DNA from: Citreimonas sp042096055
GTDB taxonomy: Bacteria; Pseudomonadota; Alphaproteobacteria; Rhodobacterales; Rhodobacteraceae
Reading direction: 5' to 3'
NCBI RefSeq assembly: GCF_042096055.1
Contig: NZ_JBELMH010000007.1
Location: 8,875-72,874 of the forward strand
Length of the DNA stretch: 64,000 nucleotides
In this document: piece after piece, positions 18,260 to 26,916 of the stretch
Position numbering within the stretch: the stretch's first letter is position 1
Layout of the letters: the number at the start of each line of letters is the position of its first letter
The notes under the pieces: model-generated
Databases searched by the model: none
The model's input: only the letters and a program-made list of their open reading frames with translations
What the model was told of the DNA's origin: nothing
Made by a program: the position numbers and the translations under genes

Positions 18260-19552
18260 GGGACCGGTGACGGGCAGGCCGCTGGGCACCGATGCGGGCA
18301 CGCCCAGCCGCTCGGCCCGGTCCTCGAGCGCGTGCAGGAACGCGATCAGGTCGGCGATCTCGTCGTCCGTCAGGCTCGACGGCGCGAGGTCGCTCGCCGC
18401 GGCGATGGCGTCGATCTCGGCGGCCGAGGACAGCACGATGTCGTCGCGCGCGCCGGGGAAGTCGGGCAGCATCGCCTGGTCGAGATCGTAGGCCCGCAGC
18501 GAGGCCTCGGGGTCGAGGTGGTGGCGAATGACCGCTTCGAGCGTCGCGAACGCGCCGTCGTGCCCGTAGGGCGCGGTGAGGGTCACGTTGCGCAGCGACG
18601 GCGTGCGGAAGGCGAAGGCGTCCTCGGCATCGCCGGTGACACGGATGCGGCCCTCGTCGCGGGCGTGGTTCTCGAACCGGGCGGCCTTGCCGGGGCCGAA
18701 CTGGGGCACGGCGATCGCGTGGAAGTCGTGGTCGGTCTGCAGCCATCCGGAATGACACGCGGCACAGCCGGCCTTGCCGTAGAACAGCGCCTGTCCGGCC
18801 CGCGCCTCGGGCGGAAGCGGCGCGCCGCCCGTCATCGCCCGGTCGAATGCGGAATCGTCTGCCCGCCATTCGAAAGCGATGAAATCCGCGACGACGTTCG
18901 CGATGGCGGTGAAGGTGATGTCCTGGCCGGGCAGGGCGGTGTCGAACCGCTCGCGGTATTCGGGAATGGCCGAGACACGGGCGGCGATCCCGTCCCACGC
19001 GCCGCCCGGCTGCGCCAGAAGCCCCTGGCGCACCAGCTGGCTGATCTCGTTCTCGGAATAGTGCCCAGCCATCTCGTCGCCCGAGAGGACCGGAAACATC
19101 GCCTGCGCGGCAAGCGGCGAGTCGAAGCCCAGCGTCATGTCGGCACCCAGCGGGGTCCGGATGCCGTTGGGCTGATCGGGGTCATGCTCCAGCCGGCCGT
19201 CGTGGAAGAACCGGGTGAATTCGGCCGCGCCGAGGTTCCACAGCCCCGGCGCGTTGCGCGGAATGCGCTGCTCGGGGTGGTTGTCGTCTCCGATGCGCCG
19301 TTTCGGGCCCAGCCCGATGCCGCCATCGCCAATGGCGAGCGAGACGCCGTCGCCCGTGCCGAAGTCAGGATGGTGGCAGGTCGCGCAGCTGACGCTCCGG
19401 TTGCCCGACAGGATCGGGTCGTAGAACAGAAGCTGCCCCAGTGCGACGCGGGCCGGATCGGCCTCGGGAAAGACGGGACGCGGGCCAAGGTCCTGCCCCT
19501 GCGCGGATGACGCGAGGGTCGCGGCGACGAGGGACAGGAACAGCCTTTTCAT
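18257..19552 (-). CDS. Di-haem cytochrome c peroxidase / MauG-like protein
   Basis: This is a 431-residue periplasmic protein with a signal peptide (about residues 1-19). Two haem c attachment motifs are visible: CATCH at 56-60 and CAACH at 263-267. The family context blocks LGQLLFYDPILSGNRSVSC and TPSLRNVTLTAPYGHDGAFAT fit bacterial cytochrome c peroxidases and MauG relatives. Canonical enzymes reduce H2O2, while MauG relatives oxidise other substrates; the sequence alone does not decide. Only three bases separate its ATG from the xylB stop, so it is probably the last gene of the xylose operon. Confidence 0.92.
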   Translation of the reverse strand: MKRLFLSLVAATLASSAQGQDLGPRPVFPEADPARVALGQLLFYDPILSGNRSVSCATCHHPDFGTGDGVSLAIGDGGIGLGPKRRIGDDNHPEQRIPRNAPGLWNLGAAEFTRFFHDGRLEHDPDQPNGIRTPLGADMTLGFDSPLAAQAMFPVLSGDEMAGHYSENEISQLVRQGLLAQPGGAWDGIAARVSAIPEYRERFDTALPGQDITFTAIANVVADFIAFEWRADDSAFDRAMTGGAPLPPEARAGQALFYGKAGCAACHSGWLQTDHDFHAIAVPQFGPGKAARFENHARDEGRIRVTGDAEDAFAFRTPSLRNVTLTAPYGHDGAFATLEAVIRHHLDPEASLRAYDLDQAMLPDFPGARDDIVLSSAAEIDAIAAASDLAPSSLTDDEIADLIAFLHALEDRAERLGVPASVPSGLPVTGP

Positions 19553-19555
19553 TGC

Positions 19556-21025
19556 TCAGGCTCCGGAGGCAGGCCGCCTGCTCTGTTTCAGCGCAGGGTA
19601 GAGCGCGCGGTAGCGGTCGTAAGCCGCATCGTAGGCGGCGGTCAGGGTCGCGTCTGGCTCAATCAGCGCGGCGGTGGCGGGTGGCGTCATGACCTCGCCC
19701 GGTGCCGCGCCGGTATGGGCGCAGATGGCCAGGCGGGCGGCGCCCATCGCGGCGCCAAGCTCGCTGCCGGCAGGCAGCGAAAGCGGCAGGTTCAGGCTGT
19801 TCGCCAGCGTCGTGAGCCAGAAGCGCGAGCGCGCGCCGCCGCCGACGGCGAACAGCGTGTCGAACCGCGCGCCCGTGCCTTCCAGCGCGGTCAGGCTGTC
19901 GCGCAGGGCGAAGGCCACGCCCTCCATCACCGCGCGGGTCAGCTCGGCGCGCCCGGTGCCGACGTCTAGGCCGATGAAGGCGCCCCGGATGCGGCTGTCG
20001 TTGTGCGGCGTCCGCTCGCCCGACAGGTACGGCAGGAACGTGACATTCGAGGGGCCTTCGGCCTTCTCGGGCAGGGCCGAGGACAGGTCGGCCGGGCTTT
20101 CGCCCAGGGTGCGCGACAGCCAGTTGAGGCTGTCGGTCGCGGCCAGGATCACGCCCATCTGGTACCAGCGGTCCGGCACGGCGTGGCAGAAGCTGTGCAC
20201 CGCCGAGGCCGGGTCGGGCGCATAGCGGTCGCGACCCGCCATCAGCACGCCCGAGGTCCCGAGCGAGACGAAGCCGGTGCCTTCGCCCAAAGCACCGATG
20301 CCGCAGGCGGCGGCCGCGTTGTCGCCCGCGCCGCCGGCGACGACCACGGGCTCGGACAGGCCCCACTCGGACAGAAGCGCCGCGCGCAGCATGCCGCCGG
20401 GCGCCGCGCCCTCGACCAGGTCGGGCATCTGGTCGCGCCGCATGCCGCCGTGCTCCAGCGCCGCCTCGGACCAGTCGCGCCGGCCCACGTCGAGCCACGC
20501 GGTGCCCGCGCTGTCGGACATGTCCGAGATATGCTCGCCCGTCAGCCACAGACGCAGGTAATCCTTAGGCAGCAGGACCTTGGCCACCTTGTCGAAGACC
20601 TGCGGCTCGTGATTGCGGACCCACATCAGTTTCGGTGCGGTGAAGCCCGGAAAGACGATGTTGCCGGTAATCTCGCGCATCCCCGGCGCCGCGTCGAGCG
20701 TCGCCGCCTCGTCGAGCGAGCGGGTGTCGTTCCACAGGATGCAGGGGCGCAGCACGGCGTCGTCCGCGTCCAGCAGCGTGGCGCCGTGCATGTGGCCCGA
20801 AAGGCCGATGCCCTTCAGGTGTGCGAAGGCGTCGGGCGCCTTCGCACGAATTGCGGATACCGTCGTCTCGCAGGCGGCGATCCAGTCGGCCGGGTTCTGC
20901 TCGGACCAGCCCGGATGCGGGTGCGCGGGGCTGAAGGCGGCCTCGGCCTCGGCCTGCACGGCGCCGGTGTCGTCGGTGAGAATTGCCCTCAGGCCCGAGG
21001 TTCCGAGGTCCAGTCCGAGATACAT
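19556..21025 (-). CDS. xylB: Xylulokinase
   Basis: This is a 489-residue FGGY kinase. The first phosphate block is LGLDLGTSGLRAIL at the extreme N-terminus. GLSGHMHGATLLD is the xylulokinase-type sugar-binding motif, and the C-terminal ATPase domain shows FAVGGGARSRFW and LGAAMGAARLA. It phosphorylates D-xylulose to D-xylulose-5-phosphate in the cytoplasm. It lies 20 bases after xylA, and the peroxidase gene follows three bases after its stop. Confidence 0.95.
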   Translation of the reverse strand: MYLGLDLGTSGLRAILTDDTGAVQAEAEAAFSPAHPHPGWSEQNPADWIAACETTVSAIRAKAPDAFAHLKGIGLSGHMHGATLLDADDAVLRPCILWNDTRSLDEAATLDAAPGMREITGNIVFPGFTAPKLMWVRNHEPQVFDKVAKVLLPKDYLRLWLTGEHISDMSDSAGTAWLDVGRRDWSEAALEHGGMRRDQMPDLVEGAAPGGMLRAALLSEWGLSEPVVVAGGAGDNAAAACGIGALGEGTGFVSLGTSGVLMAGRDRYAPDPASAVHSFCHAVPDRWYQMGVILAATDSLNWLSRTLGESPADLSSALPEKAEGPSNVTFLPYLSGERTPHNDSRIRGAFIGLDVGTGRAELTRAVMEGVAFALRDSLTALEGTGARFDTLFAVGGGARSRFWLTTLANSLNLPLSLPAGSELGAAMGAARLAICAHTGAAPGEVMTPPATAALIEPDATLTAAYDAAYDRYRALYPALKQSRRPASGA

Positions 21026-21045
21026 GGTCGCTCCTGCGGTCGGGG

Positions 21046-22350
21046 TCAGACGAAGCGGTTGACGTAGTTTTCGAGGATCTCCTGCCGGCCCGAGCGGGGC
21101 TCGGGGTTGATCCCCTCGTCCAGCACGCGCTTGGAGATCGAGGCGAGATCGCTGTCCAGCATGGCCTTGGCCTCGGGCGTGTTCCAGCCGGCGTAGCGGT
21201 CGGCCAGCGCCTTATCCAGCCCGCCGTCCTCGATCATCGCGGCCGCGGCCTTGAGCCCGCGGGCGCAGACGTCCATGCCGCCCACATGCGCCGCGATCAG
21301 GTCGTCGGCGTCGATCGACTGGCGCCGCAACTTGGCGTCGAAGTTGGTGCCGCCGGTGGTGAAACCGCCGGACTTCAGCACGTGGTAATAGGCCAGCGCC
21401 ACCTCGGGGGTGTTGTTCGGGAACTGGTCGGTGTCCCAGCCGGACTGGTAGTCGTTGCGGTTCATGTCGATCGAGCCGAGCATGCCTTCCGAAGCCGCCA
21501 GCGCCAGCTCGTGCTCGAACGAATGGCCGGCGAGGATCGCGTGGCCCTGTTCGATGTTCAGCTTCACCTCGTTCTCCAGGCCGTACTTGCGCAGGAAGCC
21601 GATGCAGGTGGCGACGTCGAAATCGTACTGGTGCTTGGTCGGCTCCTGCGGCTTCGGCTCGACCAGGATGGTGCCCTCGAACCCGATCTTGTGCTTGTAG
21701 TCCACGACCATGTTCAGGAACCGGCCCAGGTGGTCGAGCTCCTGCGTAAGATCGGTGTTGAGCAGCGTCTCGTAGCCTTCGCGCCCGCCCCACAGCACGT
21801 AGTTCGCGCCGCCCAGCTTGTGGGTCGCGTCCATGCAGCCCTTCACCGTCGCCGCGGCGAAGGCGAAGACGTCCGGGTCGGGGTTGGTCGCGGCACCCGA
21901 CATCCAGCGGCGATGGCCGAACATGTTGGCCGTGCCCCAAAGCAGCTTGGTGCGCGAGCTTTCCATCTTCTCGCCGATGTAATCGGTGATCTCGTTCAGC
22001 GTGGCGAGGTTGCCGGCGAAATCGCCCTGTTCGGGGCGGATGTCGGCGTCGTGCCAGCAGAAGAACGGCGCGTTCAGCAGGTCGAACATCTCGAACGCGA
22101 CGTCGGCCTTCATCCTGGCGCGGCCCATGTCGTCCTGCGGATGCCACGGACGCACGAAGGTCTGCCCGCCGAACGGATCGCCGCCTTCCCACGCGAAGGA
22201 ATGCCAGTAGGCGACGGCGAAGCGAAGGTGGTCCTCCATCCGCTTGCCCATGACCATCTCGTCGGGATCGTAGTGGCGGAAGGCCAGCGGGTTGGTGCTG
22301 TCGGGACCCTCGTATCGCGGTTTCGCGATGCCGGCGAAAAACTCCGTCAT
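21046..22350 (-). CDS. xylA: Xylose isomerase
   Basis: This is a 434-residue enzyme converting D-xylose to D-xylulose. FVRPWHPQDD near the N-terminus, the signature VLWGGREGYETLLNTDL, and the metal-ligand segments VEPKPQEPTKHQYDFD and NFDAKLRRQS are all present. The length matches class II xylose isomerases (about 435 residues). It sits between xylG and xylB in the minus-strand operon. Confidence 0.97.
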   Translation of the reverse strand: MTEFFAGIAKPRYEGPDSTNPLAFRHYDPDEMVMGKRMEDHLRFAVAYWHSFAWEGGDPFGGQTFVRPWHPQDDMGRARMKADVAFEMFDLLNAPFFCWHDADIRPEQGDFAGNLATLNEITDYIGEKMESSRTKLLWGTANMFGHRRWMSGAATNPDPDVFAFAAATVKGCMDATHKLGGANYVLWGGREGYETLLNTDLTQELDHLGRFLNMVVDYKHKIGFEGTILVEPKPQEPTKHQYDFDVATCIGFLRKYGLENEVKLNIEQGHAILAGHSFEHELALAASEGMLGSIDMNRNDYQSGWDTDQFPNNTPEVALAYYHVLKSGGFTTGGTNFDAKLRRQSIDADDLIAAHVGGMDVCARGLKAAAAMIEDGGLDKALADRYAGWNTPEAKAMLDSDLASISKRVLDEGINPEPRSGRQEILENYVNRFV

Positions 22351-22396
22351 GTTTGCCTCTCTGTGGCTTTGTCTTGTCTTGGGGCGGGAGCGGGCT

Positions 22397-23158
22397 TCAG
22401 CCCTGCTCGCCGGGCTTCTTGCCCAGGATGATCATCCCGAGAATGTCCTCGTCGGTCACCTCGTCCACGTTCACCGTGCCGACGAGCTGGCCGTTCTTCA
22501 TGACCGACGCGCGGTCGCACAGGTTCATGACCGAATGCACGTCGTGCTCGATCAGGAAGATGCCGAGGCCCTGTTCCTTGAGCTGGTTGATCAGCTCGGC
22601 GACCATCTGCGTCTCCTGCGGGCCGAGCGCGGCGGTCGGCTCGTCCATGATCAGGATGCGCGCGTTGAAGTAGACCGCCCGGGCGATCGCGACCGACTGC
22701 CGCTGACCGCCCGAAAGCGCCTTCACCGGGTCCTTGAACTTCTTGAAGTTCGAGTTGAGCCGACCCATGATCTTGCGGGTCTCGGCCTCCATCTGGGCGT
22801 CGTCGACGAAGCCCATCGGGGTGACCAGTTCGCGCCCGAGGAACAGGTTAGACGCGGCATCGAGATTGTCCGCCAGCGCGAGGGTCTGGTAGATCGTCTC
22901 GATGTTGTGCTTGCGGGCGTCGCGCGGGTTCTGGATGTCGACCTTCTGGCCGTCGATCAGTATCTCGCCCGCGTCCATCTTGTAGGCGCCCGACAGGCAC
23001 TTGATGAGCGTGGACTTGCCGGCGCCGTTGTGGCCCAGCAGGCCCACGACCTCGCCCGGATAGAGGTCGATCGAGACGTGGTCGACCGCCTTGATCCCGC
23101 CGAACGAGACCGAGATGTCGCGCATCTCGACGAGGGGGGTGCCGCTTCTGTCGGCCAT
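22397..23158 (-). CDS. xylG: Xylose ABC transporter ATP-binding protein (single ABC domain)
   Basis: This is a 253-residue ATPase with Walker A LLGHNGAGKSTLIKC, signature ALSGGQRQSVAIARAVYF and Walker B ILIMDEPTAALG. Unlike the two-domain RbsA-type protein elsewhere in this window, it has a single ABC domain, so it must act as a homodimer; short forms are known in this transporter group. Its ATG shares one base with the xylH stop (TGATG-type overlap, 23158). The frame is open far upstream, but only as an antisense-like reading of xylH. Confidence 0.93.
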   Translation of the reverse strand: MADRSGTPLVEMRDISVSFGGIKAVDHVSIDLYPGEVVGLLGHNGAGKSTLIKCLSGAYKMDAGEILIDGQKVDIQNPRDARKHNIETIYQTLALADNLDAASNLFLGRELVTPMGFVDDAQMEAETRKIMGRLNSNFKKFKDPVKALSGGQRQSVAIARAVYFNARILIMDEPTAALGPQETQMVAELINQLKEQGLGIFLIEHDVHSVMNLCDRASVMKNGQLVGTVNVDEVTDEDILGMIILGKKPGEQG

Positions 23159-24450
23159 CACGCGTCTCCCGTCCGCTTGCGGTAGATGATGTCGAGCAGC
23201 ACGGCCAGCACCAGCACGCCGCCGACGACGATGTTCTGGAACGGCGCGTCGACGCCCACCATCGCCATGCCCGATTGCAGCGACTGCATGATCAGCGCGC
23301 CCAGGATCGCGCCGTAGATCGTGCCGATCCCGCCCGAGAGCGCGGTGCCCCCGATGACGGCGGCGGCGATTACGCGCAGCTCGTCCAGCGTGCCGATGTC
23401 GTTCGAGTGGAACGACAGGCGCGCCGAGGCGACGAGGCCCGCGAGCCCGCAGAGGATGCCGAGGATCGCGAAGACCTTGACCGTCAGCAGGCGGGTGTTG
23501 ATGCCCGACAGTTCCGCCGCGTCCGGGTTGCCGCCGGTGGCGAAGATGTAGCGGCCGAGGCGGGTGCGCCGCGCGATCAGCGTCATGACGACCGCGACCG
23601 CGATCAGCAGCAGGACGGAATACGGGATGCCGTAGCCCTCGCTGTAGCCTTCGGGCATGACCGCGCCGCGGTCCTCGAAGCTGCGTTCCAGCACGCGGGT
23701 GGGCACGTCGTAGGCGTTCAGCGTCGCGACGAAGCCGAGGATCAGGATCGCGGCGATCGCCATCAGGATCCCTTCGGCCCAGATCGGCTTGACCGGGAAT
23801 TCGTGGCGGATGCGCGAGCGGCGGGATTGCCAGATCGCGATGCAGGCCACGACCACGCAGATCAGGCCGAAGATCCAGCTGCCGGTCTCGCCCATCGTGC
23901 CGCCGATGCCGCCCATCGTCTGGAACCGCTCGTCGAGCGGGCCGATTGTCTGCCCGTCGGTGATGTACCACGCCACGTTGCGCCAGACGAGAAGCCCACC
24001 GAGCGTGACGATGAAGGCCGGGATCGCCAGATAGCCGATCAGCCAGCCGTGGAAGGCGCCGATCACCGCGCCGGTCAGCAGCCCGACCAGGATCGCGACG
24101 GGTGCGATCAGCGGGCTGCCGTAGTCGATGCCGAGGTTCGGCAGCACCTGGGTCTGGGTCATCGCCATCATCGCCGAACAGGTGGCGAGCAGCGCTCCGA
24201 CGCTCAGGTCGATGTGGCGGGTGACGATGACGAACACCATGCCGGTCGCCATGATCGCCACGCTGACGGTCTGGATGGTCAGGTTGAAGACGTTGCGGGG
24301 GGTCAGGAAACGACCGTCGGTGAGGACGTTGAACACGATGCAGACCAGAACGAACGCGCCGACCATGCCCAGCAGGCGGGTGTCGAATTCGAGGGTCTTG
24401 AAGATGTTCTTCCGTCCGGTCGACGCGCCGGAGGCGGCGGCCTCTGCCAT
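23158..24450 (-). CDS. xylH: Xylose ABC transporter permease
   Basis: This is a 430-residue CUT2 permease with ten or more helices. The family hallmark TRHIDLSVGALLATCSAM is near residue 80, and the GGNPDAAELSGINTR cytoplasmic block and IGGTALSGGIGTIYG segment are present. An extended loop of charged residues around positions 205-260 is longer than in ribose permeases but usual for XylH. It partners XylG and XylF. Confidence 0.93.
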   Translation of the reverse strand: MAEAAASGASTGRKNIFKTLEFDTRLLGMVGAFVLVCIVFNVLTDGRFLTPRNVFNLTIQTVSVAIMATGMVFVIVTRHIDLSVGALLATCSAMMAMTQTQVLPNLGIDYGSPLIAPVAILVGLLTGAVIGAFHGWLIGYLAIPAFIVTLGGLLVWRNVAWYITDGQTIGPLDERFQTMGGIGGTMGETGSWIFGLICVVVACIAIWQSRRSRIRHEFPVKPIWAEGILMAIAAILILGFVATLNAYDVPTRVLERSFEDRGAVMPEGYSEGYGIPYSVLLLIAVAVVMTLIARRTRLGRYIFATGGNPDAAELSGINTRLLTVKVFAILGILCGLAGLVASARLSFHSNDIGTLDELRVIAAAVIGGTALSGGIGTIYGAILGALIMQSLQSGMAMVGVDAPFQNIVVGGVLVLAVLLDIIYRKRTGDA

Positions 24451-24477
24451 GGGGACCTCGGAATCTGAAGGAATGGA

Positions 24478-24506
24478 GCGACCCCCGCCGCAAGGGCAGG
24501 GGTCGC
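24478..24506 (-). terminator. Intercistronic hairpin between xylF and xylH
   Basis: GCGACCCC (24478-24485) pairs with GGGGTCGC (24499-24506). It has no U-tract, so it may be an mRNA-stabilising or attenuating stem that favours the binding-protein gene, a common arrangement in ABC operons. Confidence 0.5.
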
Positions 24507-24522
24507 GGGAGTCATCTGCGGA

Positions 24523-25536
24523 TCAGTTGCAGGGTGCGGGGCCGTCGGTGACGCCCTGGCACAGCGCGTCCTGCTCGATCCAGCCGGCGTCGACGACGAC
24601 CGACAGGTTGTCGGCGGTGACCGGGATCGGCTCGAGGAACTGGGCGATCAGCGTCGTGCCCGAGGGCGAGGTCCACTCGCTCGCGCCCTCGATGTCGGCC
24701 ATGTCGGTGCCGCCGGCCAGCTCGACCGCGATCTCGCCTGCGCGCTTGCCCAGCTCGCGCGCGTCCTTCCAGACCGACACGGTCTGCGTGCCCTGCGCGA
24801 TGCGGTTCAGCGCCGCGTGGTCGCCGTCCTGGCCCGAGACCGGAATACCTTCCATGCCCTGCGCCGTCAGCGCCGCGACCACGCCGCCGGCGGTGCCGTC
24901 GTTCGAGGCGACGACCGCGTCGACGTTGTTGTCCTCGGCGGTCAGGATCTGCTCCATGTTGCGCTGGGCGTTGGCGGGCAGCCAGCCATCGGTGTAGGCC
25001 TCGCCGACGATGGTGATGTCACCGGCGTCGATCGCGTCCTGCAGCACTTCCTGCTGGCCGCCACGCAGGAAATCCGCGTTCGGGTCGGTGGGTGAGCCCT
25101 TGATCATCACGTAGTTGCCGTTGGGCTGCGCCTCGAGCACGGCGCGGGCCTGCATGCGGCCCACCTCGACGTTGTCGAAGGTCAGGTAGAAGGCGCGCGG
25201 ATCCTCGATCAGGCGGTCGTAGGCGATGACCGGGATGCCCTCGTTGGCGGCCGCGTCGACCGCGGGGATGATCGCCTGGGTGTCCTGCGCCAGGATGATC
25301 AGCGCGTCCACGCCCTGCGCCATCAGCGATTCCACGTCCGACAACTGCTTGGACGACGACGACTGCGCGTCGGCCGAGATGTATTCCGCGCCGGCCGCTT
25401 CGAGCGCTGCGACGATGGCGGCTTCGTCGGTCTTCCAGCGTTCTTCCTGGAAGTTGGACCAGCTCACGCCGACCGTCTGCGCGAAGGCGCCGGTGCCGAG
25501 CACCACGGCGATCGCGGTTGTTGCAAAGAGTTTCAT
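24523..25536 (-). CDS. xylF: D-xylose ABC transporter substrate-binding protein
   Basis: This is a 337-residue periplasmic protein. A signal peptide of about 19 residues ends at GTGAFAQ. XylF landmarks are VGVSWSNFQEERWKTDEAA at the start of the mature protein, VIAYDRLIED, VVASNDGTAGGVVAAL and VSGQDGDHAALNRIAQGTQ. ATG 25536 is preceded by GGAGGACTTCA and fits the signal peptide, so the longer open frame is rejected. It is the first gene of the xyl operon and is followed by a hairpin. Confidence 0.95.
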   Translation of the reverse strand: MKLFATTAIAVVLGTGAFAQTVGVSWSNFQEERWKTDEAAIVAALEAAGAEYISADAQSSSSKQLSDVESLMAQGVDALIILAQDTQAIIPAVDAAANEGIPVIAYDRLIEDPRAFYLTFDNVEVGRMQARAVLEAQPNGNYVMIKGSPTDPNADFLRGGQQEVLQDAIDAGDITIVGEAYTDGWLPANAQRNMEQILTAEDNNVDAVVASNDGTAGGVVAALTAQGMEGIPVSGQDGDHAALNRIAQGTQTVSVWKDARELGKRAGEIAVELAGGTDMADIEGASEWTSPSGTTLIAQFLEPIPVTADNLSVVVDAGWIEQDALCQGVTDGPAPCN

Positions 25537-25611
25537 TGAAGTCCTCCCTTCGTATCCCTTGTCCATGCGTCCGACGATTTCGTCTCGAATCGGCGCTGAC
25601 GGGCCATCTTG

Positions 25612-25662
25612 CACATTTAATTCAGCGAGCAAATTTATTTTTCTTCACGAACGGTTAAAATG
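25612..25662. promoter_or_regulatory. AT-rich divergent promoter/operator, xylF versus ROK regulator
   Basis: Within the 165-base divergent gap an AT-rich island stands out. TTAATT (25618-25623) and AATTTA (25632-25637) form an imperfect inverted repeat. GGTTAAAAT (25653-25661) is a candidate -10 box for the regulator gene. A ROK-type XylR would be expected to bind here; this is inference. Confidence 0.45.
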
Positions 25663-25701
25663 CTACACCTCCGCGCAGACCGGACCGGCGGGTGATTCAC
25701 C

Positions 25702-26916
25702 ATGAAGGGCTTGATAGGGCAAAGCGGGTTGGACGCACGCTGCGCGACGCAGCTGCGGGTGCTGCAATGCATCCGCATGGCGGCCGAGATTTCGCGCACC
25801 GACATCGCCCGTGCGCTCGACAGCAGCCCGGCGACGGTAACCGCCGCGTGCACCGCGCTTCTGAGGGCCGGCCTGATCTGCGAGGTCGAGCGCGCCCCCT
25901 CGGACACGGTCCAGCGCGGTCGGCCGCGGATCATGCTGCAGATCGCCGGCGGCGCGTTCTACGTCGCGGGAATGAAGATCGCGCGCCATGCGATCCTCGT
26001 GATGATCGTCGATTCCCAGGGCGGCGAGATCGTCACCCACACCGCCCCGCTGGAAACCTCGCGTATGAAGGCCGAGGATCTGGTGCGCGCCGTCCGCCGC
26101 GCGCTCGAGGCCGCCTGCGCCGGCTGCGGCCTGGGGATCGGCCAGATCGCCGGCGTGGTCCTCGGCATGCCCGGCTTCGTGAACGGCCTGACGGGGTTCA
26201 TGCACTGGTCGTCCTCGGTGCTCGAGCGGAATGTCGACTTCGCGCCGCTGTTCCGCGAGCACCTGCCGTGCCCGACCTTCATCGACAACGACGCGAACCT
26301 CGTCGCCAAGGCCGAACACCTCTTCGGCGCGGGGCGGGGCCTGCGCAACTTCCTGGTGGTGACCGTCGAACACGGCGTCGGCATGGGGATCGTGCTGGAT
26401 GGCGAGCTTTACCGCGGCGAGCGTGGGTGCGGTGCCGAGTTCGGCCACACCAAGGTGCAGATCCAGGGCGCCGTCTGCCAGTGCGGCCAGCGCGGCTGTC
26501 TCGAGGCCTATGTCGGCGACTATGCGATGGTGCGGGATGCCGCGACCGGCCGGCAGGGCGACGGTCCGACGTCGATCCCCGAAATTCTCGAGGCGGCACG
26601 TCAGGGCGACGCGCTGGCGCAGGAGGTCCTGCAGCGCGCCTCGCAGTTCCTAGGCGTGGCGCTTGCCAACCTCGTGAACCTCTTCGACCCCGAGCATATC
26701 GTCCTCGCCCGCTCGCGCCCGCCATTCGACCATCCGTATCCCGAGACCATGCTCGACGCGCTGCGGCGCAACACGGTCGAGGTTGATGCCCCGCTGCCCG
26801 AGATCACCGTGCGCAACCTCGATGAATCGATGTGGGCCAAAGGCGCGGCGGCGCACGGGATCGAGCTGGTCTCGATCCTCAAGATCCGCGAACAGGGGGC
26901 GGCCGATGCGGCGTGA
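25702..26916 (+). CDS. xylR: ROK-family regulator of xylose genes (XylR-like)
   Basis: This is a 404-residue ROK repressor. An N-terminal winged helix (about residues 15-70, with ISRTDIARALDSSPATVTAA) is followed by the ROK domain. FIDNDANLVAKAEH and VTVEHGVGMGIVLDGELYRG are kinase-like blocks, and the zinc motif CQCGQRGCLE is complete. It is transcribed divergently from xylF, the classic arrangement for a xylose repressor that releases DNA on binding D-xylose. Its stop lies 11 bases inside the next gene. Confidence 0.92.
   Translation: MKGLIGQSGLDARCATQLRVLQCIRMAAEISRTDIARALDSSPATVTAACTALLRAGLICEVERAPSDTVQRGRPRIMLQIAGGAFYVAGMKIARHAILVMIVDSQGGEIVTHTAPLETSRMKAEDLVRAVRRALEAACAGCGLGIGQIAGVVLGMPGFVNGLTGFMHWSSSVLERNVDFAPLFREHLPCPTFIDNDANLVAKAEHLFGAGRGLRNFLVVTVEHGVGMGIVLDGELYRGERGCGAEFGHTKVQIQGAVCQCGQRGCLEAYVGDYAMVRDAATGRQGDGPTSIPEILEAARQGDALAQEVLQRASQFLGVALANLVNLFDPEHIVLARSRPPFDHPYPETMLDALRRNTVEVDAPLPEITVRNLDESMWAKGAAAHGIELVSILKIREQGAADAA

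Noticed and set aside
23275..24468. Large plus-strand open frame opposite xylH (and similar long frames opposite alaS, typA and others)
   Set aside because: These are GC-skew shadows with His/Arg/Asp-rich, domain-free translations lying wholly over well-identified genes.
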